Source: Plotosus lineatus (lineage: Eukaryota > Chordata > Actinopteri > Siluriformes > Plotosidae). From it: 64,000 nt of DNA. Position 1 is the first letter of the stretch; each line of letters begins with the position of its first letter. The translations under genes were made by a program, and so were the position numbers. The notes under the pieces are model-generated. The model had not been told where the DNA came from, made no database searches, and saw only the letters and a program-made list of their open reading frames with translations. Positions 23,354 through 36,650 of this stretch are shown here, piece after piece. Location: positions 85,001 to 149,000 of the forward strand of contig JALRMN010000027.1 in assembly GCA_024760905.1 (NCBI GenBank), given 5' to 3'.

Positions 23354-24494
23354 CTATTTTAAGTACTGGTGAGCCAAAATGGTTTTGAGTGTTGAAGTGA
23401 AGATGAGAACTCCTATCCTGATGCATTGTGGTCTGTTTCTTAGAAGGTCCATATCCAGGTGCACAGTGAGTGCCTCAGTCCAAGGTTGCCCAAGTTCTGA
23501 ACCAGTTGATGTGGTAGGACTGTCGTCAAAAAAGTCTACAAACAGCATCCTCACATCAAAGTTACTGCTGTCCAAGTGTGTGAGGGCTGTAATGACTTTC
23601 TGTTGGAATACTTGTCCTGTGTGCAAACTGTGGCAGCCTTAATATAATACAAGATGAGTCATTCAAATCATTTGGTGATGATTGAGGCTAGGGAAACTGG
23701 GTGATATTCATTCAGGTAGCTCACAATGTTTTAATTTAGAACTAGAACAATAGTGGCTGTCTTGATGCAGGTGGAAACCATATACTGTACAGTACAGTAT
23801 TACTTTCACAAGAGGTCGACACTGGTGGTAAAAACACCTGCTAGCTGATCTGTGCATGCCTCAAGTACCCTTTAACTCTATCTTGACAAGTCGGTTTCCA
23901 TATACGGTAATAACTCTGCACAGGGTGCCTCTGACCTAATGTACCTGCAGCTGAATGCCTCTGTCGAGAAGAGCAGGGCTGGTGCGGTGGTCAGCCAAAG
24001 CGAGCAAATAATTGGCTCAAGATTTCTGGTTGGGTGTTGTCTGAGGAGTCTGCTGATAGGTGTACGTCCTTGTAGTTAGTGGCTTGATCCACCTCCACAT
24101 GTTCCTGGTATTGTTATTGTCAAAGTACTACTCACTGCATTGTTCACATTTGAGCTTGGGTTTTTTGATGCCTTTCTGCAGGGGCATGCCTCTTTGTAAG
24201 CCTGATCATCTCCTGACTTGAAGGCCTTCACCCGTTCTTTAAACAAGGTGCACACCTTGCTTTTGAACCATGGCTTCTGGTTTAGGGACATTTTAACTGT
24301 CTTTGTTGTGCTCAAATTCTCAGTGCAGTAGTTTATGTATGAGCACAACTGATGTGTGACCCTCCACGTCTGCCCCCCTCTGTGAATATCCTCAGTCTGG
24401 AGAGTCTCTACAGTCCTGTAGGACTACAGCTACTTCTTCAGTTCACACCTGGTCTGTTTAAACTGCTGGTCTTTGACGACAGATTTTAGGTTTA

Positions 24495-24690
24495 TAAACA
24501 AGAATGAGGGGCACTTGGAGCAGTGGGCTGCCACACACATTAGGGTGCCTGTACAGCAGTTAGGAAACTTCATTCATGAAGGTGAAGAAAGGAAATGCAT
24601 CACTCATGCTCCCTGCCCCACATTTTTCCTTCTAGTTTGGGATTCACACCTGCGACCTTTTAGTTCCAAAAATGATTGACCTTGTTTGGC
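24495..24690. repeat. Dispersed repeat, probably SINE-related
   Basis: gggcacttggagcagtgggc followed later by gggattcacacctgcgacct is a pair of blocks common in a dispersed fish repeat with a tRNA-like box near one end. Termini not found. Confidence 0.4.
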
Positions 24691-24784
24691 ATGATGGTAA
24701 AGAACTGGTCCAGTGTATTTTTTTTCTATTGTTGGAAAACTCACATTTTTATAGGCTCTAGGAAGGACAGACGTCAGGTTTCAT

Positions 24785-24915
24785 GGTTAAAGTCTCCAGC
24801 CCTGCAATGGCCTATCAAGCTGTTCAGGGTGTACCCCACCCTCACCCAGAGTTGGCTAAAATGGGTGTCAGCCACCATGCAACCCTAATTAGGATTAAGC
24901 GGTTACAGAAAATGA
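24785..24915 (+). mobile_element. SINE 3' tail fragment
   Basis: ctgcaatggcctatcaagct through taattaggattaagcggtta. Only the shared 3' tail is present. Confidence 0.75.
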
Positions 24916-25345
24916 TGAGACCTTATTCACGTTTCTTCCCAGACATGCTGGCCAGTCCACTCTGAAAGTAGCATGGCATGAGTCCAAGTTTCAGCTATTA
25001 CCATAACACAGTAATCCATGAGGTGTGAAATAAAGCCCAGTCATAACTCCTCCATCCAGTTGAGCAACTGGGAGTTGGAAAGAAATAGACTCAGTATGGC
25101 CAGTTTGTACTAGGTAGCATTTAGCTTACACTTTAGACATGGTTTTCCCTCTTTTCTGTTTCCTGTGTCTCTGCCAGCTGCACCACTTCACTTTTGGCTT
25201 ACTAATCTCTGGGAGAATGAAGTCCCAGCTGCTGTTATTACCAGAAGTGTAGTGGAAATTGCCCAAAACCATTAGCAGCTCAGCCCTGCTATACTTCGCA
25301 TGTGCAACTGCCAGAGAATAAGCAAAGAAAATAAGTTTGCACAAA

Positions 25346-26104
25346 ATAATGAAAATTACTGCTAAAGCACAATAATGGGAATGGCACTAAAAGAGGACAT
25401 CCTATAAGCATAATTCACTGCTAGTTTTTGCTGTTATGACTGTACGCACTGCTTTGGGCTTTTGGCCCATAGCTCTTTACGATCATGAGTAACTATTCTC
25501 ATCCAGATTGTTACTGTCCAGTCATATATTTTATGAGGGTCTTCTTGCTCATTGATAGTTAAGTTTTTTTATTTATTTATTTTTTTTCTACTGTATTGTA
25601 TTATTGTTGATGATGCTTACAATAACTGAAAATTTAGGAATTGAAAAATCATATAAGGCCAGTGACGATCTGTAAGTGTCACGGCTCAACATTCTTAATG
25701 CAAAGGTCATGGGTTATTTACTTTGGCACATCATGAGATGATTGTAGATGGACAGCTTGGTGCCCAATAATTTGATTTTTTCTTTGTGGAAGTACCACCT
25801 TACCAATGCACACTAACCAGATTGATTTTATTTTGCAAAGTGGTGGTGTAGCTGTTGTATCCTTAATTATTAATTCATTCATTTCAAACCTTTAGTTAGA
25901 ATATATGATATACTGTATAGTGCTGTATTTGTAATTCTTTTCTCTGTATCAAGGAACATATGTTTTGTTGTTGGTTTGTACACTTCTTGGCATCTGAGAG
26001 CATGACACAAATAACCTTAACCATGACATGGTGGCCAAGATTAAAGTAAAAAGCTAAATTAATTTTATTGATGTCTGAGTTTTGAATTGAAGAGGTCATC
26101 CGTT
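25346..26104. other. No recognisable feature
   Basis: AT-rich sequence with poly-T runs near 25565. No ORF with a motif. Confidence 0.5.
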
Positions 26105-26325
26105 CATTCGTTCCTTTCTGAACTGCTTAATCCTAGTAAGGTGCCCATCTCAGCCGAATCTGGGCAAGGGCAGACTACACCCTGGACAGCTGGACAGACC
26201 ATCTCAGGGCAGAAACAGGTTGATGGCTTTGCAGCCTACTCTTGATGAAAGTCAGCAATGGTTCTTTTACAGCCTCACACCACAGACTGTGAGAGACATG
26301 GCCAGCCTTTGATAACCCAGTTTGC
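26105..26325 (-). mobile_element. SINE middle and tail, minus strand
   Basis: Minus-strand match from the taatcctagtaaggtgccca tail through the complement of aaaagaaccattgctgactt to tttgataacccagtttgctt. The head is missing. A poly-T run follows at 26331-26353. Confidence 0.8.
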
Positions 26326-26431
26326 TTCATGTTTTTTTTTTTTTTTTTTTTTTGTAACACTAAGAATATAAATGTATCTAAAATAGCTACAATTGAGAAT
26401 ATTTACAACCATGAGTAAACAGCAATGGACA

Positions 26432-26777
26432 GGGGCAGTTGTGGTCTGATGGTAAAGGGCGCTGGATTGCTGATCCGGAAGTTGGGAATTCGAGTCCCAC
26501 TCTCCACAAGGTTGTCACTGCCCCCAAGTGCATTTAACTGGGTTATCAAAGGCCGGCCATGTCTCTCACTGTCTATAGTGAGAGGCATGTAAAAGAACCA
26601 TTGCTGACTTTTGTAAAGAGTAGCTGCAAAGCTGTCAGTGTGTTTCTGCCCCTTGCTAAAAGGGTTATGTCAGGAGGGGCATCCGACGTAAAAAACCTAT
26701 GCCAAATCAAATATATGAATAAAATGCGTCGCTGTGGTGACCCCTGAAAAAAGATGAAAAGCCGAAAGGAAAAGAAG
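26432..26777 (+). mobile_element. tRNA-headed SINE with RTE-derived body and tail
   Basis: Head ggggcagttgtggtctgatg, B box near 26488 (aattcgagtccc), and middle block aaaagaaccattgctgactt. The body then switches to gtcaggaggggcatccgacg, gccaaatcaaat and the R LINE 3' end (gtgacccctg, gaaaagccgaaaggaaaaga). Imperfect 12-base flanking duplications acagcaatggac (26419) and acagcagtggac (26778) show it moved as one unit. Confidence 0.88.
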
Positions 26778-26789
26778 ACAGCAGTGGAC

Positions 26790-27995
<1,206 letters not shown>

Positions 27996-27999
27996 TGCA

Positions 28000-30900
28000 C
28001 AGGCTGTGCTGCAGCAGGGGCAGGTAAAGGCTGCAGATGGTGAAACCAGGTTTTGAGACAGCACCCTCTCCTTTTGATGTTGTTTTCTTTTCTCTTGCTG
28101 CTACGCTCCTTAGGATTTCAAACTCCTGGCTTGCTTTTTGGATTGTGTACCACTACTTGGGTCAGTCAGTGGCATCAACCTTCCAGGAACTGGGTTTGAT
28201 TTTTGCCAGAGAAAGGTGTCTTTTTAGCTGGTCTTTGTATAGCTTTTTTTGGAGTACCGTGGTTTCGCTTTCCAGACTTTAGTTTCCCGAACAGGACAGC
28301 TTTTGGCATGCTAGAGTCCTCCATTCTTGCAGCATGCCCTGTCCATCACAGCTGCTGTTTAAGCAGAATGGACTCGATACTGGGAAGTTGAGCTTCTTCC
28401 AGGACATCCCTTTTAGATACATGGTCATGCCACTTAATGTTCAGGATGGAGCGTAGGCTATATGCGCAGCGTATATGAGAGTAGGGATGACAACGACTCT
28501 GTAATTTTTGATTTTGGTAGTTAGCCGAAGTGAGTGGTTGTTCCAGACTGGCTTGGAAAGTCTACCGAAGGATCTGTTTGCGAGAGAGCCGATTGTCGAG
28601 GTCATGGTCAATTGTTGCATCGTTTGACATCACACTGCCAAGGTAGGTGAAGTGTTCGACTGCATTCAGAGTTCTGCCTTCAATAGTGATTTGAGGAGGG
28701 AGTGTAGTTTGGCACAGGTGCGGGTTGGAACAGCACTTCGGAGTTTTTAGTTTGATTGTAAGCCTGATGGCTTTGAGGCTTCAGAGAAATGGTCAACAAG
28801 GTTTTGAAGAGCAGCTTCTGAGTGTGCAGGAAGAGCAAAATCATCAGCGAACAGCAGTCCTATGATGAGTTGCTCCATTATCTTGATGTAGAAATCAGAC
28901 TTTGCGAACAGCCGTCTAAGATTGAACAGGCTGCCGTGAAAGTGAAAACAGATGCAGATTCCGTCTGGAATGTCCTCAATTGCTTTGTGTAGCATCATGC
29001 TGAAGAAGATGGAGAAGAGCTAGGGCGCAAGCATGCAGCCTTGCTTGACACTGTTGGGGATCGGAAGCTGTCTGAAAGGGTGCCATTGTGCTCCACCTGA
29101 CCTTTCTGGCCCTTTGTCTATCTTCCATAGACCATCCCTGCTCATGGTGTCAAATGCCTGAGTCAAATTGATGAAGGCAACAGAGGCCCATGTTCTGCTC
29201 TCTGCATTTCTCTTGGATTTAACGGAGTACAACAATTATGCCAGTCGGCTCAGAAACCACACTTGTCTTCAATGATGGAGGGAATGAGTCTGTTCAGGAG
29301 AACGTGGGCAAGCACTTTACTTGCTATTGACAGGAGTGTAATACCACAGTAGTTTGAACAGTCCAATTTCTCCCCTTTGTTTTTGTACACCAAACTGCAG
29401 CCTTGAGGTCCTGTGGAAGAACGCCCTCTTTCAAACAGGAGTTGAGCAGTTCCTACAGTCAGCTGACCACAACCTCCCCACCATGCCAGTAGATCTCAGC
29501 TGGGATCCCATCCGATCCTGGGAACTTCCCAGGTTTCATTTGACAAATAGCAGTTTTGATTTTTTTCACTGTGGGAGGCTCATCAAGCTCATGCTTTGGC
29601 TCGATGATAGGGCCTTCCCGATGGAGGAGTCTGCCACTTTACGCTGGTCACTGAATAGGCACCCAAAGTGTTCAACCCAGTGAGTCATGATCGACTCTTT
29701 ATCAGTGTGAAGAATGGTTCTGGCTGCAGAAAAGAATGGGGCTTGGGTTTGGTAGGAGGGGCCTTAGATGGCTTTCAAAGCTTCAAAGAAGGAGTGTGTC
29801 CCCAATGTCTGCATACAATTGTGTCTTTTCTGCCATTGCTACCCACCAGTCATTGTTTATGGTTCTTAGGCTGGCCTGCAAAGTGCCACAAGCTTTTCTG
29901 TATTCCACATGGTCAACAAGCTTGAATAAGAGGTGGGTGTAGCAGGAGCATTTTTTGTCAAGGAAATCTTGGATGGCTGGGCCAGACTCAGCGAAGCAGT
30001 CTCTGTTCAATCTGACCGAGAAGCCGAGTGTTTCTGCTGCAGTTTCTTGGACTGCCATTGAGCGTTTGGATAAGGGTTCGGTGGGTGCTGCAGCCTGTCT
30101 GCTAGCTTGGCCTGGAAGACTGCTTCTATCTCTGGTTGTTCAAGTCAGTGCACCTGGAGTTTCTTGGTTTGTGAACCGTTCTTCTTGGGCGGTGGCTTGA
30201 AGGTGAATGCAAGCTTTGCACACACACAAATCTGTGATCTGTATAACAGTCTGCGGTGGGCATGACTCTGGTGTGCAGTGTATCTGTAGGATCATTCTGG
30301 CAAACTAGGCTGTAGTCTAGTCGGTGCCAGTGCTTTGAGCGAGGGTGACACCATGTGTTTTTGAAGCGATTTTGTTGTTGGAACAGTGTGTTAGTGATGG
30401 TTAACTGGTGTTGGGAGCAAAACTAAAGGAACAAGCGCCCATTGTTATTGCAGTTGCCAAGTTTGTGTTTGCCAAAGACTCCTTTCCACAGTTGGGCATC
30501 ACTACCCACCCTGGCATTGAAGTCGCCGAGGATGATCAGCTTGTACTTGGGGTCTATACTTGTGATGACGGTGTGCAGATCACCATAGAAGGCCTCCTTA
30601 ATAGCCATGTCCTCCTGAAGCATTGGGCTGTAGATACTAATGAAAGTGACAAACTTGTCTCCTTGGCGAGGTAGTCAAAGGGATATGATACGGTCAGAAT
30701 GACCTGCTGGTATTGCACGGAGCTTGTTATCGACGATATTCTTTATCAGGAAGCCGACGACGGATTGGTGATTTCCTCCATTTGTCTCCTGCTCCAGAAA
30801 AGGGTGTAGCCTGCTCCATGTTCAACAAGTGATCCTTCATCAGCAAAGCAAACCTCACTGAGGGCTCCAATGTCAATATGAAGCCTAGAGAGTTTTTTAG

Positions 30901-31720
30901 CCACAAGAGCAAAGCATCTTTGTGACTGATCATTGTCGTCTGAATCTAACAAGGTGTGTATATTCCAGCACACAATTTTCATATAATGTTTTTATTTGTT
31001 TAGCACCGCATAGGGAGATGATCCATTGGCAGCATTGAGCCAACTGGGTAGGGTGAGGCAAGCGACTTTTGGGTCACCTTTTCTAGACATATGGAGCAAG
31101 TAATGCTGTCACTAAAAAGGGCTGCTTGACCGTCCTTTGTGAAACCGGATGATGCCATTGTCTCGTTCGACAGTCAAAATGACCTATTACAACAGGACCG
31201 CTTACATACAGGCTTGAGACTGCATCTTCCAGTGCCATCTTGCACCTGCTGTTTTTGCCACTCCGCATCACTATAGGACTTTACTGCACTCCTACCTCTG
31301 CGCTGGTTGCTTAAAGTGACGGTCAGCCGGAGCCAACTGATTGTCACTCATTAGGTCCAGGGACATTCCGCAGTAGCTCAACTGGCTGAGGCAGCTGTGG
31401 TGACCTCAGGACTGACTGTAGGTTTTGTATTAGAGTTTCCTTCTTCTAAATGCACTGTCTGCCAAGATAACGAGCTGTATCTGCCCGGGTTTGGAATCAG
31501 TGTTGAACTTCACCTAGATGGGCTGCTCTCCTGTGTTGACGGACCTCATCTGCCTGGAACAAAACTGGTTTTAAGGCGCCAGAGGCCTGCCTTCGCCCCT
31601 TCTCTTTGTTGATGGAAACAGGTCTTGCCGGGCTATGAGATAGCCGCACATAAAGGCCAAGAAACTGACAGAGGCTTCACAACCCGTCCCTGGCAGTGTC
31701 AGCCTTTGAGACCCACTACA
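28000..31720 (-). mobile_element. LINE B, nearly full length, inactivated
   Basis: Minus strand from the right: GC-richer 5' leader (31720 to about 31000), endonuclease (MKIVCWNIHTLLDSDDNDQS from 30982, VEHGAGYTLFW, then KYKLIILGDFNARVGSDAQL at about 30545), linker, and RT. The RT shows VAFINLTQAFDTMSRDGLWK near 29150, KQGCMLAP near 29040 and the catalytic-site block GLLFADDFALPAHSEAALQN near 28840. It continues into the C-terminal part and a worn finger (FTCPCC). Multiple stops and frameshifts occur, including one after KQGCMLAP. This is the longest B copy in the window. Confidence 0.8.
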
Positions 31721-32228
31721 GATGATTTCATGAATAATGTCAAAATCCTAGCATTCTAGAGAATGTTACCAGATTTACACTTCAGGCAGTCATGCATTCT
31801 AATATGTTATTGTATCTTTAACTTTGATTCACCATGCATACATTACATCCTCTTATTTTATTGTGTGGTATGTCAATTAACTTTGTTTAATAATAGCAAT
31901 TGTAAAGTAGGTCCAATCAGTCTCATGAATGTCCCACAGATATTGATCTTTTTTTAAGGTCTCAACGTTCATAGGTTTTCTCTGGTTCTCTGATCTTATC
32001 CCACAGCCCAAAAGATATAGACATTAGGCTAATGGGCTCTTCCAAATTACCTCTAGGCATGTGTTTAGGGTGTTCCCTTCTTCCAGTGTGGGTTAAGACA
32101 GGTTCCAAACTTCTACGACTCTCATATAAATAAACAGTTCAGCAAATTAATGAGTGAGTGGCTGCATAATTTCCTGTATAATGGAGTACTGCAAATTATC
32201 TAACAATTTTTAGAAGTATTTTAGAATA
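31721..32228. other. No recognisable feature
   Basis: AT-rich spacer. The + ORF at 31763-31957 has no motif. Confidence 0.5.
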
Positions 32229-32830
32229 CAGTCAGCCCTTTACTTACGAAACCCTCTGGGTATGAAAACTCCAGGTGAACAAAAAAGATTTTCCTTAATT
32301 TCCATCCTCTTTTTACGAAAACACCCTCTTTTTACGAAAAGCGACAAACGTGCCATTCAAAATTCAAACCATGCATGAGTTGCTCTCTCATTGACTGTCT
32401 CCCAACATCCTGCCCCGCTGGCCACATGCTTTCTGTACCCATACTTCCTGTTTGTCACAGGTGTGAGAGAGGAGAGTTGAACAGGAATGTTGGCTCGTGA
32501 GTTCTTTTTGAGAGATCATTACAGTGTTATATTTTGTTATCCATCATGGACCCAGAAAATACTGAAAAGCAGAAATACAATGATGAAGGTGATTATTTCG
32601 GCACGATATTGAAGCAGAATGAGCATGGAAACAAAGTGCTCCTTGGGACAAGACCTCCGATCTCGCAAGGAAGCAAGTTCATATTGAATCAGGACCTCTG
32701 ATCTTTCAAACAGGTAATGTAATTCCGCTTTAAATACAACATCTCGTCCATTTAAACATTTAAATGGAATTGGTCCATCTGTTTTGCTTTGCGTGTGTGG
32801 GTGGTCCGCTTTTGGAGAAACACATCAGAG

Positions 32831-32833
<3 letters not shown>

Positions 32834-32885
<52 letters not shown>

Positions 32886-32907
32886 AGACAGAGAGAGAGA
32901 GAGAGAG

Positions 32908-32955
<48 letters not shown>
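32834..32955. repeat. (GT)n(GA)n microsatellite
   Basis: First of two compound tracts inside the Tigger-like element. Confidence 0.97.
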
Positions 32956-32959
<4 letters not shown>

Positions 32960-33273
32960 CGTACAAAGTCAGTCAGAAATGAATGGACGCGTTCATTACT
33001 CTCTCTCTCTCGAGAGCACATTGCAGCTTATTGTTTATTGTATTTTAAGTTGTTTAATTCAGTAAATGTTTAATAAATGTGGTGCACTCTGCCAAATGTG
33101 AGCAAAACGCAGCTCATCCGGACCTCCGATTTCTCAAGGATACAAGTTAAAGTTGAGTTTGGACCTCTGATCTGTCAAGCAGGGAATGCACTTTAGATTC
33201 CCCATCTTAAAATGCTCCGGTGTCCTGCGTGTGAGTGGAGCCCGCATACAACGGAGCGTGCCACAGATGTGTA

Positions 33274-33392
<119 letters not shown>

Positions 33393-33702
33393 TAGTTGTG
33401 TGTGTATGTGCATTAATAAAAAATTGTTTAATAATAGTTTAATTAATAAATATGTTAATAAAATGGTTTAATATGTTTATAAAATGTTTAAATGGTTTAT
33501 TAAATAATTTTCTTTTACTTTTAACATATATTTATAACACATATCATACAAAATGAGTGTACTTTTATCATTTTTAAAGGATTTATGGGGTAGTCTTGGG
33601 AGCCTTGGAACGCGTTTTGCATGTAAAATGCAAACTTACAAAACATCCATGTTACGAAAAATGCTCTGGAACGGATTAATTTCCTAAGTAGAGGCCCGAC
33701 TG

Positions 33703-34410
33703 TACTATAATTTTTTGTTTTATCATAACAGCAGTTATGTGAAGTTTTCATTTTCTTGTCTTCATATTTTGCATTTTCTTCATATGTTTCTCTCTCCAAG
33801 AAAACAAATATCTATTCATATCCATGCCTTTTTGACCATATTTTGTGGACTGTAGGTTATGTGGTTTCTCAGGAAAAGGAAAACAGAGAGTTAAAGTATC
33901 AGAACAACAAATGTAAAGTACAATCATGGATAGTCTGTTTGAATGTTTTTACAATGAGTGAACACTTGAGGTGTGTCTCACACTGCACATAACTCTAAGG
34001 CTCACTTGTAAAGGTAATTAGGTCAACTCCAACCCGGCAATATTCAGCACTCACATTCTGAAACTTGAACATTACATAATGCAGGACTTAAAGCAAAGGT
34101 GGCATTGCATAATATGTTACTGCAAATTTCATTTCTGCGATGCTCGATGTAATAAACATTGTAATATGAAGAAATTGAGAAAAGGATTACAATTATGAGC
34201 TTAGTTGTCAACAGCGCACAGGACATATGTGAGCTAATTTCAAATCACTGTCCTTTCCACAGTATAAAGTAAATAAAGTTAGTTGGGTTTTTACATCCAA
34301 TCCCAGTGGCTCATCAGGCGGTGCTCATCTCTGGTTTCCGTAGTGCGGCGACCAGGAGTTCAACCCTTCCTGGATGGGAAAGCTAGTCCATCGCAGGTTA
34401 CCTTCCCAGT
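33703..34410. other. Nothing recognised apart from a possible repeat fragment
   Basis: AT-rich. The last part (34310-34410, with ggatgggaaagctagtccat) resembles a dispersed fish repeat but has no defined ends. Confidence 0.4.
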
Positions 34411-34869
34411 GAAGTGGCACCTCACCTTACAGAAGTCCCAACGAATGAAAAATCCAGGTTATGAAAAGCATTTTTCTAAAATTTCTGTCTCTGGATTCAA
34501 AACAAATTCACGTTACAAAAGCGCCATCTCAAAAATTCAAACAATCCGCTAGTTGCTCTCCAATTCTAGGATAGGAGCTCTCCTATCTCCCAACATCCCG
34601 CCCTGTTGGCCTCCCATTGGCTATCTCCCAACATCCCGCCCACTGGCCTCCCATTGGCTAGGAGGGATGACACAGCTCCCTTTTATTGGCTACTATGGAG
34701 CTGTATCTTCATAATACCCATGAAGCTTTTTGTGTAAAAGACAGAGTTACTGTTGTTTTGTGAGTTTTTCGAATGTACTCATCGCAACTTTATTTTTTGG
34801 CTCAGGCTTTTAACCTTGCATAACATTTGTAAGATTATAACTCTGCTAAGAAGACATGGTCAACACATG

Positions 34870-34949
<80 letters not shown>

Positions 34950-35240
34950 CGCGTGTGGTTCCTGGTGCGAGTGAAAAGAAGAAGCGGGCTCGTGGCATGC
35001 GGTTCAGTGATATCGCAAAGGATATGGCCAAACCGGTCTACCATTGGTACGATATTGCATTGGTACGATATTGTTGCAGTAGGAGGCCTTAAAAGTGTAC
35101 TTTTATAATTTTTAAAGGGTTTAGGGGATAGTATTGGAACAAATCATGCATTTTACATGTAAAATGCGGTTCAACTATGAAAAACAGGATACGAAACCAC
35201 TTCTGGAATGGATTAATTTCATAAGGTGAGGTACCACTGT
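34411..35240. mobile_element. pogo/Tigger-like element, second copy
   Basis: Left gaagtggcacctcaccttac and right taaggtgaggtaccactgta are inverted. The interior shares cccattggctatctcccaac-type blocks and the right-end sequence with the element at 32229. A (CA)n at 34872-34947 interrupts a short reading frame that continues VVPGASEKKKRARGMRFSDI, a basic segment as in transposase N-termini. Confidence 0.7.
34872..34947. repeat. (CA)n microsatellite
   Basis: 76 uninterrupted bases. Confidence 0.97.
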
Positions 35241-35402
35241 ATATTTTTACTGGTACCCATTTATATTGCTGGGTGAGCAGAGGCACACTTGTGGTTAAGA
35301 CCTTGCCCAGGGGTCTTAGCACAGTGGGGGTCTAACTGGGATTCAAACACACAACCATCTGATCAAGGGCCAAGCACCCTAACCACTACACCACTGGCCC
35401 GA
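35241..35402 (-). mobile_element. tRNA-derived SINE, third head type, minus strand
   Basis: On the minus strand gggccagtggtgtagtggtt and tgtgtgtttgaatcccagtt give A- and B-box-like blocks. The rest is a short unrelated body. Confidence 0.55.
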
Positions 35403-35677
35403 CCTTTCTGCAGTATATTAGTATTCAATAGCTCAGTCACAGAGGAAAGGTAATTAATTGGAGTGGTGTGGCATTAATTTAGCAACAGTTGGGGAATTTG
35501 TACACGCTTAAAGATTCCATTACAAAGCATGCTTATGTTAGTTACTTACATTAATTCTATCCTCAGGCCTACCTAATGAATACATAATTTTTGCCATGAC
35601 AAATTTTAATACAAACTCAATATCTAAAACAATAAACACTACGAGATGCCAAAATATTGATGGGTTAACCATGGATT
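35403..35677. other. No recognisable feature
   Basis: AT-rich spacer. Confidence 0.5.
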
Positions 35678-36025
35678 CAGCAGCATGGTGGCATAGTGCT
35701 TAGCATGTCTGCCTCAAAGCAAGAATGTCCTGGGTTCAAGTCCGAGCTTGGACATTTCTGTGTGGAGTTTGCATGTTCTCCCTGTGCTTGCCTTGGTTTC
35801 CTCCAGGTACTGTGGTTTCCTCCCACAGACCAAAAACATGTAAAGTAGGTTAATTGGCTCTTCCAAAGCTCCCGTAGGTGTGAATGGTTGTGTGAGTGTT
35901 GGCCCTGTGATGGCCATCTAGGGTGTACCCCACCCTTGCTCGGGGTCAGCTGAAATGGGTGCCAGCCTCCCTGCGACCCTAATTTGGATTAAGCAGTTAC
36001 TGGTGTTCAGAAAATAAATGAGGGA
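35678..36025 (+). mobile_element. tRNA-derived SINE, second head type
   Basis: Head cagcatggtggcatagtgct with cctgggttcaagtccgagct as the B-box region, then ggagtttgcatgttctccct, ggtttcctcccacagaccaa, and the common 3' tail ending taatttggattaagcagtta. Confidence 0.85.
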
Positions 36026-36159
36026 ATAATCATGGATGGTCTGCATTTGTTTTTAGAAGCATTTGTTTGTGCTCTGTATCTGGAACAGTATATCCTTGAA
36101 CTGTCTTTGGTCTGGTGTCTGTGGTTTTAGCGCAGTTGCGGCTGACGACAGATACATGT

Positions 36160-36634
36160 TGTAAGAACTCTCTGTGGAGGAAGCTCTTAAAGAAACCTGC
36201 ACGACCTGGATTCCTGCATCTCAACATCTAGGAGTACTCCGGGAGCAACAGACAACGAACCACACGAGTGAAATCAGTCTGGTTTATTCATCGGAAGCTC
36301 GTCGAACACATGCAGTGTCAGCTTATTTATACAGAGGGATGTGTGTGCAAAGCAATAATGCCTGTTCACAAAGCATTTCCATATGGTATGTTTGTGCCCT
36401 GCGGCACTTAACACTTGGCTAATTCCATTTCAAAGCAATTCCTCATTGTTACATTGTTACTTTCACTTTTCCGAATCCCACACCCTAACCGAAACTCGAA
36501 ACAGGAACACCCACCCAACAGTTTCATATGCCTAGCGCACATGTCACAATTACAAGAAGAACAGGAAGCTTTAGATACACAGAAGTTACAATACACACAT
36601 AGTTGCATCTCATTTATCCTATCAATTTATTCCA
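36160..36634 (-). repeat. ERV 3' LTR
   Basis: 475 bases. On the minus strand it runs from TGGAATAAATTGATAGG to GAGTTCTTACA. A TATAAATA box lies at 36324-36331 and an AATAAA signal at 36283-36288, giving a short R region. It pairs with 41238-41713. Confidence 0.93.
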
Positions 36635-36650
36635 TCTATCCCCTCTTTTT
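36635..36650 (-). other. ERV polypurine tract
   Basis: On the minus strand AAAAAGAGGGGATAGA immediately precedes the 3' LTR. It is the expected primer for plus-strand DNA synthesis. Confidence 0.85.

Larger units (their letters stand above)
23354..25345 (-). mobile_element. L2/CR1-like LINE (Rex1-type), degraded
   Basis: Minus strand from right to left: 5' coding start (KYSRAELLMVLGNFHY, LPEISKPKVKWCSWQRHRK), an eroded endonuclease, the linker (NQKPWFKSKVCTLFKERVKA, FKSGDDQAYKEA), and the first RT blocks (VITALTHLDSSNFDVRMLFV, then NRPQCIRIG). The catalytic FADD region is beyond the 3' truncation. Many stops. A SINE tail (24785-24915) and another repeat (24495-24690) lie inside. Confidence 0.7.
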
